Source: Rhizobium oryziradicis
GTDB taxonomy: Bacteria > Pseudomonadota > Alphaproteobacteria > Rhizobiales > Rhizobiaceae
Length of the DNA stretch: 64,000 nt
Direction of reading: 5' to 3'
Assembly (NCBI RefSeq): GCF_001939045.1
Contig: NZ_MKIM01000024.1
Coordinates: 82,933-146,932 of the forward strand
A model generated the notes under the pieces. That model was not told where the DNA came from. It did not search any database and was given only the letters and a program-made list of their open reading frames with translations. The position numbers and the translations under genes are program-made. Below are positions 46,159 through 55,056 of this stretch, in pieces. Numbering within the stretch: position 1 is the first letter of the stretch; every line of letters starts with the position of its first letter.

Positions 46159-46218
46159 CAATATATCTATTCACAATGGCACTAAATCTCTCTTATGAAT
46201 CGACAAAATCTCCCAGAT

Positions 46219-46268
46219 AAACGCTCCTTACTATAGAATTTAAATTTTTATGATCTGTGGGAGCGTTT
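46219..46268. repeat. Inverted repeat with AT-rich loop
   Basis: AAACGCTCC and GGAGCGTTT are perfect 9-base arms around a 32-base AT-rich loop. It could be a terminator for a short transcript or a regulator-binding region. Confidence 0.5.
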
Positions 46269-46367
46269 TCATTTCAAAAACGTCATTTGAATTCGTAATT
46301 TCCTGACATAGAGTTCTTGATGATCGCCAAAAAATGAGACGAAAGAACTGTACATCTGCATTGATAA

Positions 46368-46383
46368 CTGTGGCATCCCACAG
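46368..46383. promoter_or_regulatory. Candidate auto-operator of the LacI-type regulator
   Basis: CTGTGG-CATC-CCACAG is a perfect 6-base inverted repeat 45 bases before the GTG start; single CTGTGG half-sites also occur at about 46254 and 46415. Position and symmetry fit a LacI-family site, but the centre is not the usual CG. Confidence 0.35.
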
Positions 46384-46428
46384 ATTTTACTGGCAATAAA
46401 TAGGGAATGAACCGTCTGTGGAGGACCC

Positions 46429-47460
46429 GTGAGAGGAAAACGTAGAGGAACAAACAACCGGGTGACGCTGACAGATGTAGCGGTGAAAGTGGGGGTTAGC
46501 CCCATCACGGTATCACGCGCCCTCAACCGTCCGGAAAAAGTAACGGACGAATTGCGCGAAACCATTCTGGAGGCCATAAATGAGTTGGGATATGTGCCCG
46601 ATTTTGCTGCAAGGGCGCTGGCCAGCCGCAACAGCAACACCATCGGGGTGCTGTCGTCCATGTTGGGCAGCAGCATTTTTCCACCCGTGATGAAGGGTAT
46701 CGAAGACCGCATGCGCAACAGCGGCATGCGCATTCAATATGTCAACACCAGCTTCTGTGCCGAGGAGGAAATCCGCCTGTTGAAGGAGTTTTTTGCGCAA
46801 AACCCGGCGGGTATCATGATTGGCGGCGTGCAAGTGGACCCGCGCGTCACGGACCTTCTGCGGCAGGCCCCCTGCCCTGTGATACAATTTATTGATATCA
46901 GCTATCCCGCCATCGACATGGCCATCGGGGTAGATAACCGCGCCGCCGGCAAGGTCGCCATTGATCATCTTCTGGCCAAAGGCTATCGCCGCATCGGCTT
47001 TTGCTCTGGTCGGGTCGATATTCCGGTCACCATGCGTCTCGAGAGCTATAAGGAGCGCCTCACGCAAGAAGGCCTCTACAATCCCGATCTGGTCATTTCC
47101 GTTAGTGCCGAAAATCCCCTCAGCCTCGGCGGCGAAATTCTGGATCGCCTGCTGGCGGCAGAACCAGATCTGGATGCCGTGTTGTGCAGCCACGATGATC
47201 TGGCCATTGCCGTGCTGTTCGAATGTCAACGCCGCGGCATTGATGTGCCGTATCAATTGGGTGTGTGCGGCTTTTCCGATATTGATTATTCAGCCTATAC
47301 AGTGCCCTCTCTGACCACAGTGCGCATGCCGCTCTATCGACTGGGCTACAGCGCCGCCAATATGATTTTACGCGTCAACGAAGGCCGCAAACATACAGAG
47401 CCGGTGGATCTGGGCTTTGAGCTGATCGAGCGCGATTCAACAAGGCGCGACACACAATAA
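46429..47460 (+). CDS. LacI/GntR-type transcriptional regulator
   Basis: A 343-residue regulator. The LacI HTH and hinge are at the N-terminus (VTLTDVAVKVGVSPITVSRA, RALASRNSNTIGVL), and the periplasmic-binding-protein-like sensor domain follows (GVDNRAAGKVAIDHLLAKG, AVLCSHDDLAIAVLFECQ, GVCGFSDIDYS). Overall the pattern is nearest to gluconate repressor GntR. No transporter or enzyme operon is next to it, so its target is elsewhere or is itself. GTG start preceded by GGAGGA. Confidence 0.85.
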   Translation: MRGKRRGTNNRVTLTDVAVKVGVSPITVSRALNRPEKVTDELRETILEAINELGYVPDFAARALASRNSNTIGVLSSMLGSSIFPPVMKGIEDRMRNSGMRIQYVNTSFCAEEEIRLLKEFFAQNPAGIMIGGVQVDPRVTDLLRQAPCPVIQFIDISYPAIDMAIGVDNRAAGKVAIDHLLAKGYRRIGFCSGRVDIPVTMRLESYKERLTQEGLYNPDLVISVSAENPLSLGGEILDRLLAAEPDLDAVLCSHDDLAIAVLFECQRRGIDVPYQLGVCGFSDIDYSAYTVPSLTTVRMPLYRLGYSAANMILRVNEGRKHTEPVDLGFELIERDSTRRDTQ

Positions 47461-47791
47461 ACGCGAGCTGCCCATACCGCTGTTCGCGCCGCCTTCATCG
47501 CTCTTCGCCCTTAGCCTCCGCGCTATTCGCGCTTGATTGTCGCGGAAAATGCGCTAAACAACCCTTCGAACGCGATTGCCGTTATCTATAGAACGGGATC
47601 GGGCGGCCGATTGACGTCACGCTGCTGCCACGAGATCACGTGGCCGTTCCTTAATTTGCCTGCCATGCGCGTGCGGCAGACATTGCGAAGCGTCCGTGAT
47701 GGGCCATGCAGCCCACAGTGGGCAAAATTCAAAAAACACGCGCCGCTTCAGTTGAGAATTTTTCGACAAAAATCATAAAGCGCAGGCATCA
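47461..47791. other. Intergenic region, LacI-type gene to hydrolase gene
   Basis: About 330 bases without a convincing gene; a possible ORF at 47533 has no ribosome site and ordinary non-coding composition. No strong hairpin or repeat was seen. Confidence 0.5.
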
Positions 47792-48541
47792 ATGAAATTT
47801 GACAGGTTCTTCATACCGTCACGCGAGGCGGGCGTTCAATTGGAAATTGCGGCAGCCTCACCCCAACACGATGGGCCCTATCCAACGATCATTTTCAATC
47901 ATGGCTCAACAGGCATCGGGCGCAATAAGTCTCTTTATCGTCGAACAATAAGCCCGGCCGTTGTCGCGAATTATTTTACAAACCGGGGCTGGATGATCCT
48001 TTTTCCCCAGCGTCGAGGGCGCGGGAAATCGGGCGGCATTTATGGCGAGGGACTTGCTCAGGACGGCTCCGGTTATTCCTGTGATGTGGACATTGCGATT
48101 GCCGGTTTTGAGCGAGCCATTGAGGATGTTGATGCCGTCGTCGATCATCTGCGCGAACGGCCTGACGTGGACCAGAGCCAACTCGCTATAGCGGGCGTTT
48201 CACGCGGCGGCATCTTGGCGATAGCATATGCGGGCATGAGGCCGAACACCTTCAAAGGCGCTATTAATTTCAATGGCGGCTGGCTCGGCAGGGCTTGCCC
48301 GAGCCATGAAATCGTCAATCCAAACCTGTTTGAGCGTGGCGCATCTGCCGGAATAGCGACACTTTGGTTACACGGGAGTTATGACCAATATTATCGAATT
48401 GGCCATTGTCGAAAAAATTTTGAACGATTCACCGCAGCCGGTGGGCAGGGAAAATTCGTCTCGGCTCCGATGGGACACGCATTGATGTTCAAACCAGCTC
48501 TGTGGAAGAACCACATAGATCAATATTTGGACAGCTTGTAA
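47792..48541 (+). CDS. Alpha/beta hydrolase (dienelactone hydrolase-like)
   Basis: A 249-residue serine hydrolase: oxyanion region IIFNHGSTGIG, nucleophile elbow AIAGVSRGGILA (Ser in GVSRG), a likely catalytic Asp in LHGSYDQYY, and His in APMGHALM. GWMILFPQRRGRGKSGGIYG precedes the elbow, as in prolyl-oligopeptidase or dienelactone hydrolase relatives. Substrate unknown. No signal peptide, so cytoplasmic. Confidence 0.8.
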   Translation: MKFDRFFIPSREAGVQLEIAAASPQHDGPYPTIIFNHGSTGIGRNKSLYRRTISPAVVANYFTNRGWMILFPQRRGRGKSGGIYGEGLAQDGSGYSCDVDIAIAGFERAIEDVDAVVDHLRERPDVDQSQLAIAGVSRGGILAIAYAGMRPNTFKGAINFNGGWLGRACPSHEIVNPNLFERGASAGIATLWLHGSYDQYYRIGHCRKNFERFTAAGGQGKFVSAPMGHALMFKPALWKNHIDQYLDSL

Positions 48542-48622
48542 AAATTGAAAACGCCGCCATGCGTTTGTCCAACGCATGGCGGCTCCAATGGATATTACCA
48601 GCCAATCACGGCTGATGAAAAA

Positions 48623-50098
48623 TTACCCCTCAATCCCATCCAGCAAATCGCGGGCAGCAGCCGTGGTCACACGGCGCATTTCCACCTCATCGCGGCGCGA
48701 GGCCAGAAGTTCGGTGGCCATGAGCTGATCTGCAAGATCGGCGGGCAGCGACAACAGCACGCGGCCCTCGCCAGCGTTCAGACCGTCTACATCCGAGCGC
48801 TTGGCGGTGATCATGCCACCGGCCACCGTGTTGTTGGTGTCTGGATCGATCAGGATGAAAGCGCCGGTCGAGCGGTTTTGCTCGTAGGCATCGAACACTG
48901 CCTTTTCATCAAAAGCCAGATGCACCTTGCCAATCGAGTTCATTGGCAGGTCTTCGGTTGGACCCCATTTGCCGTTTTTCAGATCCAGTTTTTGCACAGG
49001 CTTGACCTGCACACGCTGGCGGCGGGAGCCGCTTTTCAGCCAATAGCGCTTGTTGGGCACAATGCCATCGGGCTGAAGCGCCACCAGCTGCGCATCGAAT
49101 GCGAGGCCGATCTGCGGTTCATTGTCGAGCGCGACAATCATATCGCCGCGCGACACATCCACCTGACGGTCGAGCACCAGCGTGATGGCGTCACCAGCAA
49201 CGGCCGCGTTGCGCACCAGATCAAAGGTCACGATCTGCTTCACATTGGCAACCGCACCGGATGGCAAAATCGCCACGCTATCTCCGGGCTTGACCGAACC
49301 ACCGGCAACCGTACCCTGATAGCCGCGAAAGCTCTCGCCCGGACGGCTAACCCGCTGTACGGGCAGGCGAAAACCTGTGCTTTGTGCCGAGCGTACTGTG
49401 GCCTTTTCCAGTGTTTCCACAAGCGTTGGGCCATCATACCAAGGCATGGAAGCCCGGCCGCTATACACAACGTTTTCGCCCTTCAACGCCGACATGGGAA
49501 TGGCGGTAATTTGGCGCACGCCGAGCGTCAGGGCAATTTCCTTGAACTCATGCACAATCGCATCAAAACCTGCCTTGTTATAATCGGTCAGGTCGATCTT
49601 GTTGACGGCCAGCACAAATTGCTTGATGCCCATCAAGGAGGCAATCGTCGCATGGCGACGGGTTTGCTCCAAAATACCGGCGCGGGCATCGACCAGCAGC
49701 ACGGCCAGATCGGCGGTGGAAGCGCCGGTTGCCATGTTGCGAGTATATTGCTCGTGGCCGGGGGTGTCGGCCACGATAAACGAGCGCTTATCGGTGGCGA
49801 AATAGCGATAGGCAACATCAATGGTGATGCCCTGTTCGCGTTCGGCCTGAAGGCCATCCAAAAGCAGGGCAAAATCCGGCAAGCCGAGATCGTTCTGCTT
49901 GCCGCTGTCGCGGCGCAGCGTTGCGGCCTGATCTTCCTTCACGGCTTTGGTGTCCCAAAGCAGGCGGCCAATCAGGGTGGATTTACCATCATCGACTGAT
50001 CCGCAGGTGATGAGACGCAGCGGGCGCAGATCGCGGCCGACAAAAACCGGCTCGGCCTGAGGAAGTTCGTTGGCGAGGGCTGTAGCGCTTGCGGTCAT
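48623..50098 (-). CDS. cysN: Sulfate adenylyltransferase subunit 1 (GTPase) CysN
   Basis: A 491-residue GTPase that drives ATP sulfurylase. G motifs: LITCGSVDDGKSTLIG (P-loop), ADTPGHEQYTRNMATGAS and VNKIDLTD. The EF-Tu-like barrels follow. It ends after the barrels, so unlike many rhizobial NodQ/CysNC proteins it has no APS kinase domain. The ATG at 50096-50098 lies one base after the cysD stop codon, so the two are coupled. Confidence 0.94.
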   Translation of the reverse strand: MTASATALANELPQAEPVFVGRDLRPLRLITCGSVDDGKSTLIGRLLWDTKAVKEDQAATLRRDSGKQNDLGLPDFALLLDGLQAEREQGITIDVAYRYFATDKRSFIVADTPGHEQYTRNMATGASTADLAVLLVDARAGILEQTRRHATIASLMGIKQFVLAVNKIDLTDYNKAGFDAIVHEFKEIALTLGVRQITAIPMSALKGENVVYSGRASMPWYDGPTLVETLEKATVRSAQSTGFRLPVQRVSRPGESFRGYQGTVAGGSVKPGDSVAILPSGAVANVKQIVTFDLVRNAAVAGDAITLVLDRQVDVSRGDMIVALDNEPQIGLAFDAQLVALQPDGIVPNKRYWLKSGSRRQRVQVKPVQKLDLKNGKWGPTEDLPMNSIGKVHLAFDEKAVFDAYEQNRSTGAFILIDPDTNNTVAGGMITAKRSDVDGLNAGEGRVLLSLPADLADQLMATELLASRRDEVEMRRVTTAAARDLLDGIEG

Positions 50099-50099
50099 C

Positions 50100-51122
50100 T
50101 CAGAAATATCCTTCGCGTTTTTTCTTTTCCATCGAGCCGGACTGGTCGCGGTCAATCGCGCGGCCCTGACGCTCGGAAACAGTGGCAATTTCAAGCTCGG
50201 CAATCACTTCGTCCAGCGTCGTGGCTGTGGATGGAATGGCCCCCGTCAGCGGGAAGCAGCCCAGCGTGCGGAAGCGGATCATGCCCTCTTGCAAGGTTTC
50301 GCCGGGCAAAAGCTCCAGCCGCTCGTCTTCCGCCATGATCATCATGCCATCACGCTCGACAAACGGGCGCTTGGCGGCAAAATACAGCGGCACAAGCGGA
50401 ATATTTTCTGCCTGAATATAGCGCCAGATATCCACTTCTGTCCAATTGGACAGCGGAAAGGCGCGCACGCTCTCGCCCTTGCGGATCATGCCGTTATAGA
50501 CATTCCACAGCTCCGGGCGCTGGTTGCGCGGGTCCCATTTGTGGTCGGGTGTGCGGAAAGAGTAAATCCGCTCCTTGGCGCGAGACGCCTCTTCATCGCG
50601 GCGCGCGCCACCAAAAGCGGCGTCATATTTGCCAGCTTCCAGCGCCTGCCGCAGTGCCTCGGTCTTCATCACATCAGTGTGGTAGGCCGAACCGTGGGTG
50701 AAAGGCGAGATGTTTTCTGCCTTGCCGCGCGGATTGGTATGCACCACCAGATCGAGATCATAGAGCTTGGCTATTTGATCACGAAAGGTGATCATCTCCT
50801 TGAATTTCCAGCCGGTATCAACGTGCAGCAGCGGAAATGGCACACGACCCGGATAAAACGCCTTGCGCGCCAAATGGAGCAGCACAGACGAATCCTTGCC
50901 AATGGAATAGAGCATCACCGGGTTTTCAAATTCGCCCGCCACTTCGCGGAAAATGTGAATGGCTTCGTTTTCCAACGCCTTCAAATGCGGATCCAGCGGG
51001 CTACGCCCTGCTGTTTCCTTTGAATGGGGATCAAACTCGGACTGATGGAGATGCATAACCTGATTTCCAATGGGAGCCTGCTGTCCAGACTCAGAGTGTG
51101 TGGCCGAAAGCTTTGCGGACAT
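50100..51122 (-). CDS. cysD: Sulfate adenylyltransferase subunit 2 CysD
   Basis: A 340-residue ATP-PP-type enzyme that makes adenosine 5'-phosphosulfate from ATP and sulfate. The PP-loop is [20 protein letters not shown]; further marks are [34 protein letters not shown] and [17 protein letters not shown] 51122 is used, after GAAGGTAG; a second start at 51056 (MHLHQSEF) would give the usual CysD N-terminus and is equally possible. Confidence 0.93.
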   Translation of the reverse strand: MSAKLSATHSESGQQAPIGNQVMHLHQSEFDPHSKETAGRSPLDPHLKALENEAIHIFREVAGEFENPVMLYSIGKDSSVLLHLARKAFYPGRVPFPLLHVDTGWKFKEMITFRDQIAKLYDLDLVVHTNPRGKAENISPFTHGSAYHTDVMKTEALRQALEAGKYDAAFGGARRDEEASRAKERIYSFRTPDHKWDPRNQRPELWNVYNGMIRKGESVRAFPLSNWTEVDIWRYIQAENIPLVPLYFAAKRPFVERDGMMIMAEDERLELLPGETLQEGMIRFRTLGCFPLTGAIPSTATTLDEVIAELEIATVSERQGRAIDRDQSGSMEKKKREGYF

Positions 51123-51200
51123 AGTTGCTTTTCTACCTTCTGGGACCTGCCCATGGCTAGTGAGCCGGAGCATTTTCCCGTTTAACGGATAATTTCGCGA

Positions 51201-51950
51201 TTAAAGAGAGCTGGAGTTGAGCGAAGGAATGGCCGATTCCGGCACATGCAGTCCGCACTCACGCTTCTCGTCATTTTCCCACCACCAGCGACCAGCGCGC
51301 TCAGGCTCGCCGGGCTTGATGGCCCGTGTGCAAGGCTCACAGCCGATTGATGGATAGCCACGGGCATGCAGCGGGTTGATCGGCACGGCCTCTGCGCTCA
51401 CGTAAGCGTTGATGTCGTCCAACGACCAATCGGCCAGCGGATTGACCTTGATCAGATTGCGCTCTGCATCATATTCGGCAAACGGCGTTGCGGCACGATT
51501 GCCAGATTGGCTGCGGCGCAGGCCCGTGATCCAGACCGTGGCACCTTCCAGCGCCTTGGCCAGCGGCACAAGCTTGCGCACATGACAGCAGGCATGGCGC
51601 GCTTCGACGCTTTCATAAAATCCATTCAGGCCATATTTGGCGGCATAGGCATCAATATCATCCTGTTCGGGATGATAGCGCGTGATGGTTACATCAAAAC
51701 GCTCTTCGGTCTCAGTGATCAGATCCAGCGTTTCCTTGAACAACCGGCCGGTTTCCAGCGTTGCCACATGGATTGCCACATTGGACAGACCAATAGCCGC
51801 CGTGATCACCTGATCTTCAATACCAAGACTGGTGGTAAAAACGGCACGGCCGCCCAGCTCTTCGACAAGCCGAAGGCGGTCAACCAGATCAAGTTCAGCC
51901 AGGGCCGCATCCAGCGTGGAGGCAGCCTGAACATTATCATGCGATGTCAT
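51201..51950 (-). CDS. cysH: Assimilatory APS reductase CysH (4Fe-4S type)
   Basis: A 249-residue reductase. The PP-loop-like region is AVFTTSLGIEDQVI, and the catalytic C-terminal motif is KRECGLH. The Cys-Cys in RHACCHVRK and Cys-x-x-Cys in IGCEPCTR are the four ligands of a 4Fe-4S cluster, which marks the enzyme as using APS rather than PAPS. This fits the lack of an APS kinase in the cluster. First gene of cysH-cysD-cysN; 78 bases to cysD. Confidence 0.94.
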   Translation of the reverse strand: MTSHDNVQAASTLDAALAELDLVDRLRLVEELGGRAVFTTSLGIEDQVITAAIGLSNVAIHVATLETGRLFKETLDLITETEERFDVTITRYHPEQDDIDAYAAKYGLNGFYESVEARHACCHVRKLVPLAKALEGATVWITGLRRSQSGNRAATPFAEYDAERNLIKVNPLADWSLDDINAYVSAEAVPINPLHARGYPSIGCEPCTRAIKPGEPERAGRWWWENDEKRECGLHVPESAIPSLNSSSL

Positions 51951-52111
51951 GGGCTTCTTTCCTGCTACTTTGCAGGAGTATCGCTGGTTTCAGCGTCCAT
52001 TAACAGGAATTGCCTTTCGCAAGCAGCATGGACAAGAGCAAATATCTCTAAAAGCGGCGCGCTCTGGCGCATTTCCTGCCAAAGGCGCGTGCAATGCACC
52101 AGAAGGAAGAT

Positions 52112-52139
52112 CCATTCGGCACGCAACGGTGCCGAATGG
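52112..52139. terminator. Strong hairpin between the lipoprotein gene and cysH
   Basis: CCATTCGGCAC and GTGCCGAATGG form a perfect 11-base stem with a 6-base loop. It lies just beyond the lipoprotein stop codon and about 160 bases before cysH, so it probably ends the lipoprotein transcript. No T-run follows. Confidence 0.55.
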
Positions 52140-52177
52140 GACAATAAAAATCGGGGCAAAAATCAGCGCAAAGGCGC

Positions 52178-52570
52178 TTATTGGCCGCCGAGGAAGGTTT
52201 CGCACCATGTCTTGCCATCCTGATAAGGACGGTCGGCAACGGTCTTGATCGACTGGATCACGTAATCCGACGACACCGTCAGGTTCACCTGGCAGCTGAG
52301 ATATTGGGTGCGTGTGGCTTTCGACTTGCCATCAACCGGCACCTTGCGATTTTTGAAGCCGCCGCGCCATGTGTAAATGGTGGAGCTGCCAGATTGCACA
52401 TCATTGATTGGCGGGCCAAACTGGGCAAAGAACTTGCCGGCAGGCTGGCCATTCCAGCGCGCTTCCACCGCATTTTTCTTGGCTTCGGGCATAATGCCGC
52501 CGCTTCCGGTTGTCGTGCAGCCCGCCAATGCCAGCGCAAGGCCTGCCGTCAGCATGATCTTGAAATTCAT
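52178..52570 (-). CDS. Small outer-membrane-type lipoprotein
   Basis: A 130-residue protein with a lipoprotein signal peptide, MNFKIMLTAGLALALAGC, with the lipidated Cys at residue 18. The mature part has WNGQPAGKFFAQFGPPINDV and TIYTWRGGF, a small beta domain resembling SmpA/BamE-like folds, but this is only an impression. Two cysteines (SCQV and WCETF) may form a disulfide. AAGGAT precedes the ATG at 52570; an upstream in-frame ATG is less well placed. Confidence 0.7.
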   Translation of the reverse strand: MNFKIMLTAGLALALAGCTTTGSGGIMPEAKKNAVEARWNGQPAGKFFAQFGPPINDVQSGSSTIYTWRGGFKNRKVPVDGKSKATRTQYLSCQVNLTVSSDYVIQSIKTVADRPYQDGKTWCETFLGGQ

Positions 52571-52886
52571 CCGCTTTATCCTTGATAATCTCACTTAAGC
52601 GACCACCAATGGCGAAAATTCCTGCCAGAACCCGCGCCATGCCGCTCTCTCTTTTGCCTTTAGCGCCAAAATATTAGCTTGGAAATCACCAAGTTTAAAA
52701 CAGAGGCAAACTTGGCAAAAAACACGCAAGATTGCGGCATCTAAGCCACGCTACAGCCCCGTGCACAACCAACACACAAAGCTTGGCGCTTGCACCCATA
52801 TTCGATGCAAAATTTTCTCACAAATTTCTGTCTCCCCCCGCTTGCCAGCGCAAAATTCATGGTCTATACCGCGCCTCATTGAAGTA
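52571..52886. other. Intergenic region before tRNA-Pro
   Basis: About 315 bases between the divergent lipoprotein gene and tRNA-Pro. It should contain both promoters. No further gene or strong repeat was seen. Confidence 0.5.
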
Positions 52887-52963
<77 letters not shown>

Positions 52964-53118
52964 TTCAACCTTCCCCAAAAATCGTTGATTTTGCCCGCGT
53001 GCTGCTAATGCGCGAAGCATTTGCGCTATCGCAAAATCTACCATTTTTTTTGCGCCTCACCCCGCTTGCACTTCTTGAAAGCCCAAAAAGCTTGGTTTAT
53101 ATCCAGCATCACTGGTCA

Positions 53119-53195
53119 CGGAGTGTAGCGCAGTCTGGTAGCGCACCACGTTCGGGACGTGGGGGTCGGATGTTCGAATCATCTCACTCCGACCA
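53119..53195 (+). tRNA. tRNA-Pro (CGG)
   Basis: 77 bases. The first 28 bases or so are the same as in the tRNA-Pro 155 bases upstream; the anticodon arm is CCACG-TTCGGGA-CGTGG with anticodon CGG. CCA is encoded. The two genes look like an old tandem duplication with anticodon change. Confidence 0.95.
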
Positions 53196-53286
53196 GTCTC
53201 AAGCAATTGTTTTACAAAACAAAATTCCACATTCAGCGCAGGGCGCTCTGGATTGTTGTTTTTGCATCCTGTTGATCCGAAAGCCG

Positions 53287-53314
53287 GACCCCAGTTTTCC
53301 CTGACAAACTCTAA
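53287..53314. repeat. Intergenic repeat fragment
   Basis: CAGTTTTCCCTGACAAACTC matches the element at 14518-14556 and the reverse complement of the window's first bases. Confidence 0.55.
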
Positions 53315-53326
53315 ATCGGCATCGAT

Positions 53327-53360
53327 GAAAAAGGCCGAGCACTGCTGCCCGGCCCTTTCT
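53327..53360 (-). terminator. Rho-independent terminator of the formaldehyde dehydrogenase gene
   Basis: On the minus strand GGCCGGGC and GCTCGGCC pair around AGCAGT and are followed by TTTTT, 25 bases after the stop codon. Confidence 0.8.
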
Positions 53361-53384
53361 TTCCATCAGGTTGTTCTCTGTCCG

Positions 53385-54569
53385 TCAGGCGGCAAGCCCA
53401 CCATGCGGGTCGAGCACGTATTTTGTTGCAGCGCCCTGGTCGAAACTCTCGTAGCCCTGCACGGCTTCATCCAGCGGGATGATCTTTGCATTGACGATGT
53501 CAGCAATCGGCAGGCGGTCATGCAGGATGGCTTGCATGAGCTGGCGATTGTATTTCAGCACCGGTGTCTGGCCCGTGTGGAACGATTGCGCCTTGGCCCA
53601 GCCGAGGCCGAAACGGAGCGAGAGGTTGCCTTGCTTGGCGGCATTCTCGGCGGCACCCGGATCTTCTGTGACGTAGAGACCCGGAATACCGATTGATCCG
53701 GCCGCCCTGGTGATTTCCATCATCTGGTTGAGCACAATGGCAGGCTGTTCGCCGCCAGCGTGACCGCGCGCCTCGAAGCCAACGGCATCGATGGCACTAT
53801 CGACCTCATTGGTGCCCACGACCTCGGCGATCATGTCGCCCAGCCGATCGCTCTTCGACAGATCGATGGGTTCAAAACCCACCTTGGCGGCGTGGGCCAG
53901 ACGATCCTTGTTGAAGTCACCGATCATCACCACGGCGGCACCAAGAATACGGGCGGAAGCCGCTGCTGCGAGGCCAACCGGGCCAGCGCCCGCAACATAG
54001 ACCGTGGAGCCAACCCCGACACCTGCGCGCACCGCGCCGTGAAAGCCGGTTGGGAGAATGTCTGAGAGCATTGTCAGGTCGCGGATTTTCGACATTGCCT
54101 TGTCACGATCCGGGAATTTCAGCAGGTTGAAATCGGCGTAAGGAATGGTGACATAGCGTGCCTGTCCACCTATCCAGCCCCCCATATCGACATAGCCATA
54201 AGCACCACCGGCGCGCGCCGGGTTAACCGTCAGGCACACGCCGGTATCCTGTGACTTGCAGCAGCGGCAGCGTCCGCAAGCAACGTTGAAGGGCACCGAC
54301 ACGATATCGCCAACCTCGAGCATTTCGACATCAATGCCCTTTTCAATCACCTCGCCGGTGATTTCGTGTCCCAGCACCAGACCCGGCATGGCGGTTGTTC
54401 TGCCACGCACCATGTGCTGGTCAGAGCCGCAAATATTGGTTGATATCACTTTCAGGATAACACCATGCTCGATCCTCCGTCCGTCCGGGGCCTCCAGCTT
54501 CGGATCGTCGATGTCTCGAACTTCGACCTTGCCGGGCCGCAAATAGACAACACCTCTGTTTTTGCTCAT
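53385..54569 (-). CDS. fdhA: Glutathione-independent formaldehyde dehydrogenase (zinc MDR)
   Basis: A 394-residue zinc-dependent medium-chain dehydrogenase like the Pseudomonas putida enzyme, which oxidises formaldehyde with tightly bound NAD and no glutathione. Catalytic zinc ligands are in NICGSDQHM and GLVLGHEITGEV; the structural zinc cluster is CGRCRCCKSQDTGVC. The cofactor stretch is VYVAGAGPVGLAAAASA. AGGAGT lies seven bases before the ATG at 54569. It is followed by a clear terminator, so it is transcribed alone. Confidence 0.92.
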   Translation of the reverse strand: MSKNRGVVYLRPGKVEVRDIDDPKLEAPDGRRIEHGVILKVISTNICGSDQHMVRGRTTAMPGLVLGHEITGEVIEKGIDVEMLEVGDIVSVPFNVACGRCRCCKSQDTGVCLTVNPARAGGAYGYVDMGGWIGGQARYVTIPYADFNLLKFPDRDKAMSKIRDLTMLSDILPTGFHGAVRAGVGVGSTVYVAGAGPVGLAAAASARILGAAVVMIGDFNKDRLAHAAKVGFEPIDLSKSDRLGDMIAEVVGTNEVDSAIDAVGFEARGHAGGEQPAIVLNQMMEITRAAGSIGIPGLYVTEDPGAAENAAKQGNLSLRFGLGWAKAQSFHTGQTPVLKYNRQLMQAILHDRLPIADIVNAKIIPLDEAVQGYESFDQGAATKYVLDPHGGLAA

Positions 54570-55056
54570 GTTTACTCCTCCTTTGAAATTCCCTCTTCGA
54601 TCCGCCGCCGCAATGCCGGTGATTGATCGCCTCAAACAGTCTGCCTCCCTTGCAGACTGGATAGTCTAACGCCTTCGCTCACTAATGCGGCGAGCAGATT
54701 GCAGAAAGACGAGCCATGCCGGGCTCCTCTCCCCACGGCATAAGTCAAGATTCACAGTTCCATGACGTTGTGTGACAGCGCCAGCATTCGACCAGCTTCC
54801 CGCTTATCTATGCCGATGACACACGACATGGCACCTGAAACATCATCAGTAGACCATGTCCGGTGACCGATAGGGGCGATGAAAACGACATCAACGCGGC
54901 GCGAAGACGACAGGCGGTTGATTTCAAATGGCCGTCACACTCTAAAGTCTGTCACTATATATGGCGCACAAACGGCGCTGTAACATTTTTAATCTGCTGC
55001 ATAATTTTCTCCTTAAACCCACTCCGGTTTAAGGAATTATCCAGTAGCGGAAAGCC
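54570..55056. other. Intergenic region with repeat copy C
   Basis: About 490 bases between the start of the formaldehyde dehydrogenase gene and the end of the next membrane protein, both on the minus strand. The promoter for the dehydrogenase should lie in 54570-54800. The right part (54955-55035) is repeat copy C. No gene seen. Confidence 0.55.
54955..55035. repeat. Dispersed palindromic repeat, copy C
   Basis: Modules TGGCGCACAAACGGCGCTGTAA, then AATCTGCTGCATAATT, then CCTTAAACC ... CCGGTTTAAGG, then AATTAT, matching copies A and B. Confidence 0.75.

Larger units (their letters stand above)
45788..46428. other. Long intergenic region with repeat copy D and two operator-like palindromes
   Basis: About 640 bases. 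The left part (45836-45912) is a diverged copy of the dispersed palindromic repeat (ACAAAGGACGCTGTAAC, then GCATCCT ... ATCG ... CGAT ... AGGATGC). The middle is very AT-rich. Further right lie perfect inverted repeats at 46137-46158 and 46219-46268, listed separately, and a hairpin at 46368-46383. Short ORFs here lack ribosome sites and look accidental. Confidence 0.6.

Noticed and set aside
47533-47778. An 81-codon ORF before the alpha/beta hydrolase
   Set aside because: No ribosome site and no family similarity; looks like chance in non-coding DNA.
48545-49999. A 484-codon plus-strand ORF opposite cysN
   Set aside because: It is the antisense shadow of cysN, which has full GTPase motifs; the shadow has no recognisable domain or ribosome site.
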